Part shown: one piece after another, positions 42,416 to 52,220 of the stretch
Position numbering within the stretch: position 1 is the first letter of the stretch
Layout of the letters: each line of letters opens with the position of its first letter
NCBI GenBank assembly: GCA_027037055.1
Contig: JALWBR010000035.1
Coordinates: 1-64,000, forward strand
Source of the DNA: Aquificales bacterium
Lineage (GTDB): Bacteria; Aquificota; Aquificia; Aquificales; Aquificaceae
Direction: 5' to 3'
Length of the DNA: 64,000 bases
Program-made: the position numbers and the translations under genes
Notes under the pieces: model-generated
What the model was told of the DNA's origin: nothing
Databases searched by the model: none
The model's input: only the letters and a program-made list of their open reading frames with translations

Positions 42416-45400
42416 ATGGTTAAATTCACTGAGATACTGCTCAGAAACAGGATAATTCTTATATTCGTATCCGTTTTCCTGCTTCTATACGGTGCCTACT
42501 CTTTAAAACAGACACCCATAGATGCCATACCCGATCTGTCGGATGTTCAGGTGGTTATATATGCAAAATGGCTCGGACAAGTACCCCAAGTTATAGAGGA
42601 TCAGCTTACCTATCCGCTCGTATCAAACATGATGGGACTCCCAAAGGCAAAAACGGTAAGGGGCTATTCCGTACCCAACTATTCACTTGTCTACATAATA
42701 TTTGAAGACGGCACGGATATATACTGGGCGAGGTCAAGGGTTCTTGAAAAACTTTCCACCATAAGGGGACAGCTACCTGCTTCCGCCCAGATAGAGCTGG
42801 GTCCCGATGCAACGGGTGTGGGTTGGGTCTATCAGTATGTGCTTTATTCGGAGAAGAGAAGCCTTGATGAGTTATGGGCACTTCAAAACTTCTATGTTAA
42901 ATATGCCCTGCTCTCTGTACCCGATGTTGCAGAGGTTGCATCCGTAGGTGGGTTTGAAAAGGAATACAGAATACTTGTAAAACCGGAACTGTTGTATCAG
43001 TACGGTATAACCCTTCAGGACATAGTAAGGGCGGTAAAGGCTTCAAATATTGAGGTAGGAGGTAAGTATATAGAAATAAATGAAAGGGAATATTTGGTTA
43101 GGGCTATAGGATACGCACAGACACCAGAGGATATAGAGAACGCTGTAATAAAGGAGGTAAGGGGCGTACCTATAAGGATAGGTGATGTAGCCAAAGTTGT
43201 TGAAACACCTGCATTGAGGATGGGCGTTGCGGATTTCAACGGACTCGGCGACACGGTAGGCGGTATCGTCATAATGAGATTCGGTGCGGACGCCTACAAA
43301 ACCATTCAGAGGGTGAAGGAAAAGATAGAAGAAATACAAAGAGGACTACCGGAAGATGTAAAGATAATACCCGTATATGACAGATCAGAGCTCATAGAGA
43401 GGGCAATAGACAACCTTAAAGAGAAACTTATAGAAGAGTCCATAGTTGTTGTCCTCATAATCTCCCTCTTCCTCTTCCATATACAAAGCTCCCTCGTCGT
43501 AATTATATTCCTCATTCTTTCCATACTTACCACCTTCATAATCATGAATCATCTCGGCATTAACTCAAACATAATGTCACTTGGCGGAATAGCCATAGCC
43601 ATTGGAACAATGGTGGACGCAGCAATAGTATTGATAGAGAATGTTCACAGGAGAAGGGAAGAGGGAGACGACCTTGTAAAGGCGATAATATACTCAGCAA
43701 GGGATGTGGGTAAACCCATCTTCTTCGCCCTTCTTATAGTAACCGTCTCCTTCGTACCCCTTTTCGCCCTTGAGGGTCAAGCGGGCAGGCTATTCAAACC
43801 ACTCGTGGCTACAAAGACACTCTCCATGCTCGTAGCATCCATCATATCTCTCTTTATAGTCCCTATGCTTATGTATTACTTTATAAGGGGAAGAATACCC
43901 CCAGAGGACAAAAATCCCATAGTAAGATTCCTTATAAAACTGTACTCACCCCTTTTCCATATATCAATAAAATTCAGATACATAGTACTGCTAATAACCG
44001 GAGGTCTCGCCTTCTCAACCTTTTACCTTTATGAACATATAGGTTCTGAGTTTATGCCAGAACTTAAGGAAGGGACCATTATGTACATGCCCACCACTCC
44101 CCCGAGTGTAACAATCCAGGAGATAGGCAGGATATTAAACATTCAGGATCAGATATTCATGGCATTCCCGGAGGTAAAAACGGTTTTCGGTAAGGCTGGA
44201 AGGGCTGACACCTCAACGGACCCCGCCCCCCTATCCATGATAGAAACCATAATAACCCTCAAGCCTGAGGAAGAATGGAGAAAAATAAAGGTAGAAAGGT
44301 TTTACTCCAACTGGAACATACCCGACTTTCTCAAAGCTCCTTTAAGATGGCTATTTCCAGAGGAAAGAACAATAACCTATGAGGAACTTATACAGGAGAT
44401 GGACAGGGCTATATCCATGCCCGGTCTTGTCAACGGATGGACAATGCCCATAAAGGGAAGGATAGACATGATAACAACAGGTGTAAGGACACCCATAGGT
44501 ATAAAAATTTACGGTAATGATATAAACAAGACTTCCGAGATAGCCCAGAAAATTGAAGAATTATTAAAGGGTATGGAAGGTATTATGAGCATTTACGGAG
44601 AAAGAACCGCCACCGCCACCTACATAGAAATAAGACCAAAAAGGGAAATACTTTACAAATACGGTCTTAATATAGAAGATATCAACAGGGCAATAGAAAG
44701 GCTTATGGCAAATACACCCGCATCTGTTATGATAAAGGGAAGGGAAAGGTACTCCATAACCCTCGGTATTCCTTTGGATTACAGATATGATCTTGAAAAT
44801 TTGGCAATCCCTGTAGGTAACAAATTCGTCTATCTCGGTGATGTAGCGGAGATAGTAAGAACGGAAAGTCCTACCTCTATAAAATCGGAGAACGGTTTGC
44901 TTATAAGCTATGTCTATATAACTCCCACCCCCGGCACGGATATAGGAGGTTTAATAGAAAAGGCGGATAAGATACTTAAGGAGAAGCTTGAATTACCGCC
45001 GGGGTATTACTACGAATGGAGCGGACAGTACGAATATTGGAAGAAAGCCCTTGAGAACCTTAAGGTAATCATCCCCATAGTCATTCTTTCCATCATCCTT
45101 CTTGTCTATTTCACCTTCAACAAACTATTTGAAACCTTTATAGTCTTGCTTACTTTACCCATAGCAACCTTCGGCGGTTTCCTTCTCATGTACATAATGG
45201 ACTACAACATATCCATAGCAAGCATTGCGGGATTTCTGGCTTTGCTCGGCATAGCTGCGGAGATGGGTATAGTTATGGTAGCTTACATAAAGCATGCCTT
45301 GGAAGAATGGGAGAGGGAAGGAAAGGTAAAATCAAAGGAGGACCTTTTTGAAGCCATGTACTACGGAGCAGTTAAAAGGATAAGACCCAAGTCAATGACT

Positions 45401-45598
45401 ATACTTGCAATCCTTATGGGACTTATACCAATATTCCTTGGGAAAGGTACGGGTTCAGAGGTCATGTCAAGGATAGCTGCACCTATGGTGGGAGGCGTTG
45501 TTTCAACCTTCATAATAGTCCTCTTCGTAATACCTTCCCTTTATGCCATATACCTTGAGAGGGCTCACAGGAAGTTCTTTGAAAACAAAGAAGAATAA
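42416..45598 (+). CDS. cusA: Heavy-metal RND efflux pump (CusA/CzcA family)
   Basis: 1060 residues, the usual size, with 12 membrane helices in two sets and two large periplasmic loops. Seen are QTPIDAIPDLSDVQVVIYAK at the N-terminus, the helix-4 region GGIAIAIGTMVDAAIVLIEN with the proton-relay Asp residues, and a second half ending near SRIAAPMVGGVVSTFIIVLF. With the adaptor and outer-membrane factor it should form a tripartite exporter for Cu(I)/Ag(I) or divalent cations; CusA is favoured by the copper-type neighbours. GGAGGATCGGTAAATGG provides its ribosome site. It ends directly at the DUF429 start. Confidence 0.92.
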   Translation: MVKFTEILLRNRIILIFVSVFLLLYGAYSLKQTPIDAIPDLSDVQVVIYAKWLGQVPQVIEDQLTYPLVSNMMGLPKAKTVRGYSVPNYSLVYIIFEDGTDIYWARSRVLEKLSTIRGQLPASAQIELGPDATGVGWVYQYVLYSEKRSLDELWALQNFYVKYALLSVPDVAEVASVGGFEKEYRILVKPELLYQYGITLQDIVRAVKASNIEVGGKYIEINEREYLVRAIGYAQTPEDIENAVIKEVRGVPIRIGDVAKVVETPALRMGVADFNGLGDTVGGIVIMRFGADAYKTIQRVKEKIEEIQRGLPEDVKIIPVYDRSELIERAIDNLKEKLIEESIVVVLIISLFLFHIQSSLVVIIFLILSILTTFIIMNHLGINSNIMSLGGIAIAIGTMVDAAIVLIENVHRRREEGDDLVKAIIYSARDVGKPIFFALLIVTVSFVPLFALEGQAGRLFKPLVATKTLSMLVASIISLFIVPMLMYYFIRGRIPPEDKNPIVRFLIKLYSPLFHISIKFRYIVLLITGGLAFSTFYLYEHIGSEFMPELKEGTIMYMPTTPPSVTIQEIGRILNIQDQIFMAFPEVKTVFGKAGRADTSTDPAPLSMIETIITLKPEEEWRKIKVERFYSNWNIPDFLKAPLRWLFPEERTITYEELIQEMDRAISMPGLVNGWTMPIKGRIDMITTGVRTPIGIKIYGNDINKTSEIAQKIEELLKGMEGIMSIYGERTATATYIEIRPKREILYKYGLNIEDINRAIERLMANTPASVMIKGRERYSITLGIPLDYRYDLENLAIPVGNKFVYLGDVAEIVRTESPTSIKSENGLLISYVYITPTPGTDIGGLIEKADKILKEKLELPPGYYYEWSGQYEYWKKALENLKVIIPIVILSIILLVYFTFNKLFETFIVLLTLPIATFGGFLLMYIMDYNISIASIAGFLALLGIAAEMGIVMVAYIKHALEEWEREGKVKSKEDLFEAMYYGAVKRIRPKSMTILAILMGLIPIFLGKGTGSEVMSRIAAPMVGGVVSTFIIVLFVIPSLYAIYLERAHRKFFENKEE

Positions 45599-46333
45599 AT
45601 GGATGTTTATTTTATAGGTGTTGACCTTGCGTGGTCTTCAAAAAGGAAGACGGGAATAGCTTCCGCAGTGGGTAACGAAGAAGGAATGACCGTGGAAGAG
45701 GTGTGCCTTCTAAAGGAGGACGGAGAGATTGTAGATTTCATAAAGGATAGGTGTAAGAAGGGTCATGTTTTTGTAGCCATAGACGCACCCCTTATAGTAC
45801 CCAATGAAAGGGGTAGAAGGAGGGCGGAAGAGGAAATCCAGAAGGTTTTCCGCAGGGAGAAAGCTTTAGCCCATCCTTCAAACAGAAAAAGGCTTATATC
45901 AACATGCGGAAGGATAAGGGGAGAAGATCTGGTTAATATGCTAAAAAGCATAGGCATGGAACACAGTCCCTTTATAAAAAGGTTTGAAAGGGCAAGAAAG
46001 TTCTTTGAGGTTTTCCCCCATCCCGCAATAGTAAAAATATTCGGGCTTAATGAAATAATAAAGTACAAACAAAAAAAGGGAAGAGATAAAGAATTCTTAG
46101 AAAGAGAGCTTGAAAGGTACAAACACCTGCTCTTAAGTCTTAAAAACGCCCGTCCCCCCATGTACATTCCAGAGCACACCCTTCAAAGAATAGATAGCCT
46201 CGGGAAGAAGGATAAGGAAGATGTGCTTGATGCGATCATGTGTTCCTACATAGCCTACTACTGCTGGTATAACCCAGAAAGATGCACCGTATTCGGAAAT
46301 ATGGAGGAAGGCTACATCCTTACCCCCTCGTGA
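45599..46333 (+). CDS. DUF429 family RNase H-fold protein
   Basis: 244 residues starting MDVYFIGVDLAWSSKRKTGI. The family has an RNase H-like fold with acidic residues; visible are GVDLAW, VFVAIDAPLIVPN, an Arg/Glu block ERGRRRAEEEIQKVFRR and late KEDVLDAIMCSYIAYY. No nuclease activity can be claimed from sequence. It begins at the base after the cusA stop, so it is probably co-transcribed, but it has no evident link to metal resistance. Confidence 0.82.
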   Translation: MDVYFIGVDLAWSSKRKTGIASAVGNEEGMTVEEVCLLKEDGEIVDFIKDRCKKGHVFVAIDAPLIVPNERGRRRAEEEIQKVFRREKALAHPSNRKRLISTCGRIRGEDLVNMLKSIGMEHSPFIKRFERARKFFEVFPHPAIVKIFGLNEIIKYKQKKGRDKEFLERELERYKHLLLSLKNARPPMYIPEHTLQRIDSLGKKDKEDVLDAIMCSYIAYYCWYNPERCTVFGNMEEGYILTPS

Positions 46334-46392
46334 TTATAGGTTGGTAGAACGACCGTGGTTTGATGGGATGATAGCATTTAAAATATTCCCTA

Positions 46393-47664
46393 ATGAAAAT
46401 GCTTCTTAAAGGAGGTAGGGTTGTTGATCCGTGTATGAATATTGATGATGAACTGGATATTCTCATAGAGGGGGAGAGGATAAGGGGGGTGGGTAAGGGT
46501 ATAAATGTAAAAGGGGCAGAGGTTTTTGATGTTAAGGGTAAGGTTGTCGTCCCAGGCTTTATTGATCTTCATGTGCATCTGAGGGATCCTGGTCAGACTT
46601 ACAAGGAGGACATAGAATCGGGTTTAAGGTGTGCGGTTGCGGGCGGATTTACAACAATCCTGTGTATGCCAAATACAAATCCGCCCGTGGATACAGCGGA
46701 AACGGTAAAGTACATAATTGACAAGGCTAAAAGGGTGGAGCTGTGCGAGGTTTTGCCGTGCGGTGCGGTTACAAAGGGTAGGAAGGGAAAGGAACTCTCA
46801 AATATGTACCTCTTGAAAGAGGCGGGGTGTATCGCCTTTACCGATGACGGAAGTCCCGTTCAAGATGCGTTGCTCATGAAGAGGGCACTTCAGATTGCAA
46901 AACAGCTTGACTCCTTCATAATGAATCATTGTGAAGATGACACCATATCTTACGGTCACATAAACGAAGGATACATACATGCACTGACGGGTATTGCCCC
47001 GAGATCCCCAGAGGCGGAAGAGATAATGATTGCAAGGGATTGTATACTCTCCTTAAAAACGGAGGGTCACATACATATTCAGCATGTCTCCTCATCCCTT
47101 TCAGTGGAGATAATAAAGTACTTCAAGGAAAAGGGAGCACCTATAACCGCTGAGGTAAATCCCATGCACCTTTACTTTACCGAAGAAGTAATAAAGGAGG
47201 TAGGCAGTAATGGTAAGGTAAATCCCCCTTTAAGGAAGGAAGAAGACAGGATCGCCCTCATAAAAGCCTTGAGGGAAGGTATTATAGACTGTGTGGCAAC
47301 GGATCATGCACCTCATGCACCCTATGAAAAGGGTTTTATAGAGGAGTCTATGCCGGGTATTATAGGTCTTCAAACCGCATTGCCCATTATGTTGGAACTT
47401 AAAAGGCTTGGCTACTTAACCTTAAATGATATTGTAAGGCTTATGTCCTGTAATCCCGCAAGGATTATATCAAAGAAGGATCACGGAATATCTGCAGGCA
47501 ATCCCGCCAACCTTACCGTTTTTGATGAGGACATGGAGTGGATACTTGACGAAAGTACAAATTACTCAAAAAGCAGAAACACACCTCTTTGGGAAAGAAG
47601 GATAAAGGGAAAGGTTATTATGACCATATACATGGGGAAAATAGTTTTTAAGGGCAAATATTAA
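46393..47664 (+). CDS. pyrC: Dihydroorotase
   Basis: Cyclises carbamoyl aspartate to dihydroorotate in UMP synthesis. 423 residues, fitting the class I/type III enzyme also found in Aquifex. Metal ligands are visible in FIDLHVHLRDPGQTYKED, MNHCEDDTISYGH, HIQHVSSSLSVE and CVATDHAPHAPYEKGF. The N-terminus MKMLLKGGRVVDP is typical. It lies 60 bases after the DUF429 gene and 4 before a small hypothetical gene. Confidence 0.95.
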   Translation: MKMLLKGGRVVDPCMNIDDELDILIEGERIRGVGKGINVKGAEVFDVKGKVVVPGFIDLHVHLRDPGQTYKEDIESGLRCAVAGGFTTILCMPNTNPPVDTAETVKYIIDKAKRVELCEVLPCGAVTKGRKGKELSNMYLLKEAGCIAFTDDGSPVQDALLMKRALQIAKQLDSFIMNHCEDDTISYGHINEGYIHALTGIAPRSPEAEEIMIARDCILSLKTEGHIHIQHVSSSLSVEIIKYFKEKGAPITAEVNPMHLYFTEEVIKEVGSNGKVNPPLRKEEDRIALIKALREGIIDCVATDHAPHAPYEKGFIEESMPGIIGLQTALPIMLELKRLGYLTLNDIVRLMSCNPARIISKKDHGISAGNPANLTVFDEDMEWILDESTNYSKSRNTPLWERRIKGKVIMTIYMGKIVFKGKY

Positions 47665-47668
47665 AAAA

Positions 47669-48079
47669 ATGGGCATATTTGTTGAGGATCTTCTACACTT
47701 CGGAAACCTTATGGACAGGGAGATACCCATTGATATAAGTCCGGAAGACTTAAAGCCCCTGTTCGGGGAAGATAAGCGAATAAGCGTAATTGAAAGTGGT
47801 ATAAGGGTTTCAAAAGAAGAGAGGGGATTTCTTTTTAAGAAAAATAAAGAAAAAATAATGAACATAAAGGGTCCATCGGATGGCTTAAGTATAAGGGTTG
47901 AGATTATAAGGGATGATTTTGACAAAAGGGCGGGCGTTAAGGAGGATATAAAGCTGGAGGCAATAATAAGATCAAAGGAAACCTTTAAAAAGATTCCGGA
48001 AAAGATAAGGGATAGGCTTTTCATATCAAGGGTCATACCTCTTAACGGTACACTTAGGGTGTACTTAAAATTAGGTTAA
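47669..48079 (+). CDS. Hypothetical protein after pyrC (136 aa)
   Basis: 136 soluble residues mixing strands and helices, with the motifs FGNLMDREIPIDISPEDLKP, GIRVSKEERGFLFKKNKEKI and FISRVIPLNGTLRVYLKLG. It begins 4 bases after the pyrC stop and is probably in the same transcript. I do not recognise a domain, membrane span or metal site. Confidence 0.7.
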   Translation: MGIFVEDLLHFGNLMDREIPIDISPEDLKPLFGEDKRISVIESGIRVSKEERGFLFKKNKEKIMNIKGPSDGLSIRVEIIRDDFDKRAGVKEDIKLEAIIRSKETFKKIPEKIRDRLFISRVIPLNGTLRVYLKLG

Positions 48080-48096
48080 TAAGCATAAAAGAAGGC

Positions 48097-48102
48097 TATA
48101 AT
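48097..48102 (+). promoter_or_regulatory. Candidate -10 (TATAAT) for leaderless hisB
   Basis: TATAAT followed by 8 bases and the GTG start of hisB. Transcription would begin at or one to two bases before the start codon. The -35 region has only a weak match. Confidence 0.5.
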
Positions 48103-48110
48103 ATGGTGTT

Positions 48111-48689
48111 GTGAGAGAGGCAAGGGTTAAAAGGACAACATCGGAGACTGATATAGAAATTTATATAAATCTTGACGGTAAAGGAGAATACTGTGTTGAC
48201 ACACCCGTAGGTTTCCTAAATCACATGCTTGAAAGCTTTGCAAAGCACGGAAGGTTTGACCTTGAGATTAATGCAACCGGAGATATTGATGTATCTTATC
48301 ATCACACGGTTGAAGATGTGGGTATAGTCTTAGGTATGGCTGTTGATAAGGCCCTCGGTAACAGGGAGGGCATAAACAGATTCGGTCATTTCATACTTCC
48401 CATGGATGAAGCCCTTGTAATGTCCGCAATAGACATATCCGGAAGACCTCTATTTTATTACGACAGCAAAGGACTTAAAGGAACCATAACAGGCTTTGAC
48501 TTTGAGCTTATATGGGAATTCTTCAAAGGCTTTGCCCTTGAATCTAAGTCAACCCTTCACATAAGGGTTATTGAAGGTGAAATCCTTCACCATGTGGCGG
48601 AGGCATGTTTTAAAAGTTTTGCAAAATCTTTAAAATCCGCTGTTAAAAAGGAGGGGGAAGGAATACCTTCAACAAAAGGGAAGGTGTAA
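48111..48689 (+). CDS. hisB: Imidazoleglycerol-phosphate dehydratase
   Basis: Histidine synthesis step 7. 192 residues, the normal monofunctional size. Mn-binding histidines are visible in [45 protein letters not shown] and [16 protein letters not shown]. The start is GTG 48111 with no Shine-Dalgarno site but a TATAAT 8 bases ahead. It is followed after 3 bases by the GH130-like gene. Confidence 0.95.
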   Translation: MREARVKRTTSETDIEIYINLDGKGEYCVDTPVGFLNHMLESFAKHGRFDLEINATGDIDVSYHHTVEDVGIVLGMAVDKALGNREGINRFGHFILPMDEALVMSAIDISGRPLFYYDSKGLKGTITGFDFELIWEFFKGFALESKSTLHIRVIEGEILHHVAEACFKSFAKSLKSAVKKEGEGIPSTKGKV

Positions 48690-48692
48690 GTC

Positions 48693-49745
48693 ATGATCAG
48701 AAGGGAAGTGTGGGAAGAGATAAATGCAAAGGTTAAGGAGAAAAGGACATTTGATACAGTGGATCTTGTAAAAAGGGTAAAGATAATATCACCCGGTAAT
48801 ATAAGGATAACCAACTATCCATTAAAACAGCCCACAACCGCCTTCAACGCTTCAATGAAGGTAAGCGGAGATGTTATAAAGATGTTCGCAAGGATAACCG
48901 TAGGATATTACACCTACACAAGTGCAGTGGTTGAATTTGATGTGCCCCTTGATAAGCTTAATAGGTTAGAAGACAGTGATATTTATGAGGCGGAGATGAC
49001 CCTTATACCAGATAACAGATACGACCTGTGGGGGGTTGAGGATCCACGGGTAAACGAGATAGAAGGAAAGCTTTACATAACCTATGTGGGTAGGACAATA
49101 AACTATTTTGATGAGGACAAGAAAACGGAAAAAACCCTTCCCGTCGTAGCGGTTAAGGAAGATAAAAAATGGAAGAAGATAGCTACCTTCGTAATGCCCG
49201 ATGAGATAAGAAGTTTGGTTGTGAGTGATAAAAATGCCTTCATGTTTAAAGGAAAGGAACTTATGCTGTTTCACAGGTTGCACATGCTTAACGGAAAGTT
49301 TTACCTAAGCGTTTGTAAAATACCCGAATCCGTTTTGAACTCGGATACATTCAGGGAAATAATCATAGGTGAAAATGTTACCGCCTTGGAACCTGCGGAA
49401 TTTGAAATAAAGGTAGGTTGGGCTACACCCCCTATTAAAGTGGGTGAGGACGAGTATCTTGTTTTTATACACGGAGAGGGTAAGAAGTTAAGAACCTACA
49501 GGGTCTTTGCAGTACTTATGAATTCTGAAGGTCTTTTCACCGCGGTTACACCCTTTTATATAATGGAACCGAGGGAGATATACGAAGTTTACGGTGACAG
49601 GCCCTTTGTAGTATTCCCGTGCGGATCCGATATATGCAACGGTAAGGTTTATATATCCTATGGCGCCGCGGATTCCATAATAGGCATAGGAGAGATAGAC
49701 TTAGAACACCTTCTTGACATCCTTGACAAGAACAGAATCTATTAA
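48693..49745 (+). CDS. GH130 family mannoside phosphorylase-like protein
   Basis: 350 residues forming a five-bladed propeller of the GH130 (former DUF377) type. YDLWGVEDPRVNEIEGKLYI carries the signature EDPR, followed by blade motifs YITYVGRT, LMLFHRLHML and KVYISYGAADSIIGIGE. Known members phosphorolyse or hydrolyse beta-mannosides. It lies beside a glycosyltransferase and manC, which makes GDP-mannose, so turnover or synthesis of a mannose-containing glycan or solute is likely. Its 3' end overlaps the convergent glycosyltransferase by 45 bases. Confidence 0.87.
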   Translation: MIRREVWEEINAKVKEKRTFDTVDLVKRVKIISPGNIRITNYPLKQPTTAFNASMKVSGDVIKMFARITVGYYTYTSAVVEFDVPLDKLNRLEDSDIYEAEMTLIPDNRYDLWGVEDPRVNEIEGKLYITYVGRTINYFDEDKKTEKTLPVVAVKEDKKWKKIATFVMPDEIRSLVVSDKNAFMFKGKELMLFHRLHMLNGKFYLSVCKIPESVLNSDTFREIIIGENVTALEPAEFEIKVGWATPPIKVGEDEYLVFIHGEGKKLRTYRVFAVLMNSEGLFTAVTPFYIMEPREIYEVYGDRPFVVFPCGSDICNGKVYISYGAADSIIGIGEIDLEHLLDILDKNRIY

Positions 49746-50771
49746 CTCCTCAAATCTGTCCGCTACTCTTACTACACTGTTCTCCTCAACATATCTTCTC
49801 ATGCTTCCCTTTATCCTCTCCCTCAAGTGTTCATCCTCTATAACCCTTCTTAATTTTTCTACAAGATCATCCTCGTTTTCATAAATTACAACCGTATTAT
49901 CGCTTTTATGCATTTCAAAGTGCCTTGTATTGGGAACAACGGTTATACAAAGAAGACCCATAATCTGGTAAAGGGTTGAAGATACAACCACATTCTGGGT
50001 GGGTGCCTTGGGCAGAAGATGTATATCAGAGTCTGAAAGTATTTTGTCTATCTCGTCAAGATCAAGTATCTTAACTTCTTGCACAATCCAGTCCTCATCT
50101 ATATCAAGGGCTTCATTTGCCCTTATGATCCTGTAAACCAAATTTTTGTATTCCTTTCTCAGTTCTCTGAGGGCGTTTATATAAGGATATAGCTCAAAGG
50201 CTGGTTGTCTTCCGAAGGTAACAAAAACTATCCTACCGTCTTCCGAAAACTTTCTCCTTTGTTCCCTCAACGGATAACACGGATAAGGTATTATCTCCAC
50301 CTTTTCATCGGGTAGCCTATCACCAATAAGCTCTTCCTTAAACCTCTCATCAAAAACCGCAAATTTTGTAAATATGGAAAGGTCCTTATATCTTAAATGA
50401 TCACCTTCATGGGGTATTACTACAGATGGTACATTCAATTCCGTAACAAGCCTTTCAATATACGGATGGGGTAAGCTTTGGTAAGACTCTATTATGATAA
50501 TATCGGGATTAAATTCCTTAACCCTTTCTATATCAAAACCGCCCCCCCGTCCTTCAGGATTTATCTCCTCATAAATTCTTTCAACAAAATCCTCATCTTC
50601 TCTTATTTTCAAGTGATGCCACCACCTTCCCGCACTCTCAAGGGTGGGTGCAAATACCTTTAAATGATAACCCCTTCTCAAGAGCTCCCTTCCTATCATC
50701 TCCGCGTGCAAAGCTATACCGCATGTAGCGTTCCATCTGCTGATGAGGGCTATCTTCTGCTTTACCGCCAT
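49701..50771 (-). CDS. GT4-like glycosyltransferase
   Basis: 356 residues with a GT-B layout: N-terminal KIALISRWNATCGIALHAEM for the acceptor side, and a C-terminal nucleotide-sugar side with FVTFGRQPAFELYPYI and LLPKAPTQNVVVSSTLYQIM. The latter stands in place of the classic E-x7-E loop, which is degenerate here. GGAGGTAA precedes the ATG. It is divergent from manC, so GDP-mannose is the likely donor; the product may be a mannosylated compatible solute or glycan acted on by the neighbouring GH130 protein. Its end runs 45 bases into the GH130 gene on the other strand. Confidence 0.85.
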   Translation of the reverse strand: MAVKQKIALISRWNATCGIALHAEMIGRELLRRGYHLKVFAPTLESAGRWWHHLKIREDEDFVERIYEEINPEGRGGGFDIERVKEFNPDIIIIESYQSLPHPYIERLVTELNVPSVVIPHEGDHLRYKDLSIFTKFAVFDERFKEELIGDRLPDEKVEIIPYPCYPLREQRRKFSEDGRIVFVTFGRQPAFELYPYINALRELRKEYKNLVYRIIRANEALDIDEDWIVQEVKILDLDEIDKILSDSDIHLLPKAPTQNVVVSSTLYQIMGLLCITVVPNTRHFEMHKSDNTVVIYENEDDLVEKLRRVIEDEHLRERIKGSMRRYVEENSVVRVADRFEELIDSVLVKDVKKVF

Positions 50772-50815
50772 AGGTTACCTCCGCAGGTGAAGACATTATT
50801 ACCATTTATTTTAGG

Positions 50816-50821
50816 TAAAAT
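50816..50821 (+). promoter_or_regulatory. Candidate -10 (TAAAAT) for leaderless manC
   Basis: TAAAAT is followed by 7 bases and the manC ATG, in the 57-base gap shared with the divergent glycosyltransferase gene. No Shine-Dalgarno site fits. A -35 box is not clear. Confidence 0.4.
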
Positions 50822-50828
50822 TTTTCCC

Positions 50829-52220
50829 ATGAAAGCAATAATATTAAGTGGCGGGAGTGGGACGAGGTTATGGCCCGTTTCAAGGGAAAATTTTCCTAAG
50901 CAGTTTATGAGGATCTTCTCCGAGCATTCCCTATTTCAAGAAACGGTAAAAAGAGCCTTAAGATTAACGGGTGGTCACGACATATATGTAGTAACCGGAG
51001 AAAAATATGAATGGATAATAAGGAATGAGCTTGAGGAGATAGGTGTATCGGGTGTAAATATAGTGACAGAGCCCGCAAGCAGGAACACCGCACCCGCCAT
51101 AGCCCTCGGTATTAAAAAACTTTTAGAAGACGGCGTTTCCAAAGAGGAACATGTAATAGTATTACCTTCCGATCATCTTATTAAAAATACAGAGGCATTT
51201 GCTGAGTATGTAACAAAGGGTAGGGAAGCGGTAAGGAAAGGCTATATAGTCCTATTCGGTGAATTGCCGACATATCCCGAAACGGGCTACGGTTATATAA
51301 ACTACGGTGATGAGTTAATTGAGGGTGTATTTAAAGTTTTAGAATTTAAAGAAAAACCCTCCTATGAAAAGGCGGTTTCTTATCTAAAAGAAGGTAGCTT
51401 CTTTTGGAACTGCGGTATTTTCCTTTTCAGCATAGAGAGGATAATAAAGGATTATGAGAGATTGGTTCCTGAGATTGATTTCAATCTCTCTTATGATGAA
51501 TTTGTTAAAAGCTTCCCAAATTTAAGGGATGAATCCTTTGACTATTCAATTCTTGAAAAGACAACGGACATAGCAATAGTAAAGGCGGATATGGGCTGGA
51601 GCGATGTGGGTTCATGGAAAGCCATCTATGACAATCTTGAAAAGGATGAAAACAACAATGTTCTTAAAGGTGATGTGGAAGCCCACAATCTGAAAAATTC
51701 AATGGTCTTTTCTCCGACTAACAAGCTCATAGCATGTATAGGTCTTGAAAACTGCCTCATCGTCAATACGGAGGATGCAACCCTTATTGTTAAGATGGAA
51801 GATGCCCAAAAGGTAAAAGAGGTGGTAAACAGCCTAAAGCATAAGGAAGATCCAAGGGTAAAAGAACACATTACCACCTACACCCTTTTCGGAAGTTTCA
51901 CCTTCCTTGATAAGGGAGACAGATATGTGATAAGAAAATTCATACTTAAACCGTCCGCAGGCTTACCCACTATGATGCACCACCATAGAACAAAACACTG
52001 GATAGTCCTTAAAGGGACCGCCAAAGTAGTTATAGAAGGAAAGAGTAACTATGTCCATGAAAATGAAAGCTTCTTCATACCGAGATCCACTCCCTACAAG
52101 ATTGAAAATGTGGGCAGGATAAACCTTGAACTTATAGAGATACAAAGCGGTGAATATTTAAGGGAGGATGATACAATTATTCTGGAGGATCAAGAATGGA
52201 AAGACGCCAAAAGTATTTGA
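50829..52220 (+). CDS. manC: Mannose-1-phosphate guanylyltransferase / mannose-6-phosphate isomerase
   Basis: 463-residue bifunctional enzyme making GDP-mannose. The N-terminal nucleotidyltransferase has MKAIILSGGSGTRLWPVSRE, FPKQFMRI and VLPSDHLI; the middle contains FKEKPSYEKA and WNCGIFLF. The C-terminal cupin is a type II isomerase domain with metal ligands in MMHHHRTKHWIVLKGTAKVV and SFFIPRSTPYKIENVG. The frame is open 55 codons further upstream, but that part runs through the divergent gene and lacks family resemblance, so ATG 50829 is used. It overlaps the SCO-like gene by 25 bases. Confidence 0.95.
   Translation: MKAIILSGGSGTRLWPVSRENFPKQFMRIFSEHSLFQETVKRALRLTGGHDIYVVTGEKYEWIIRNELEEIGVSGVNIVTEPASRNTAPAIALGIKKLLEDGVSKEEHVIVLPSDHLIKNTEAFAEYVTKGREAVRKGYIVLFGELPTYPETGYGYINYGDELIEGVFKVLEFKEKPSYEKAVSYLKEGSFFWNCGIFLFSIERIIKDYERLVPEIDFNLSYDEFVKSFPNLRDESFDYSILEKTTDIAIVKADMGWSDVGSWKAIYDNLEKDENNNVLKGDVEAHNLKNSMVFSPTNKLIACIGLENCLIVNTEDATLIVKMEDAQKVKEVVNSLKHKEDPRVKEHITTYTLFGSFTFLDKGDRYVIRKFILKPSAGLPTMMHHHRTKHWIVLKGTAKVVIEGKSNYVHENESFFIPRSTPYKIENVGRINLELIEIQSGEYLREDDTIILEDQEWKDAKSI

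Noticed and set aside
50664-50828. 55-codon upstream extension of manC
   Set aside because: It runs antisense through the start of the glycosyltransferase gene and precedes the family's normal start MKAIILSGG.
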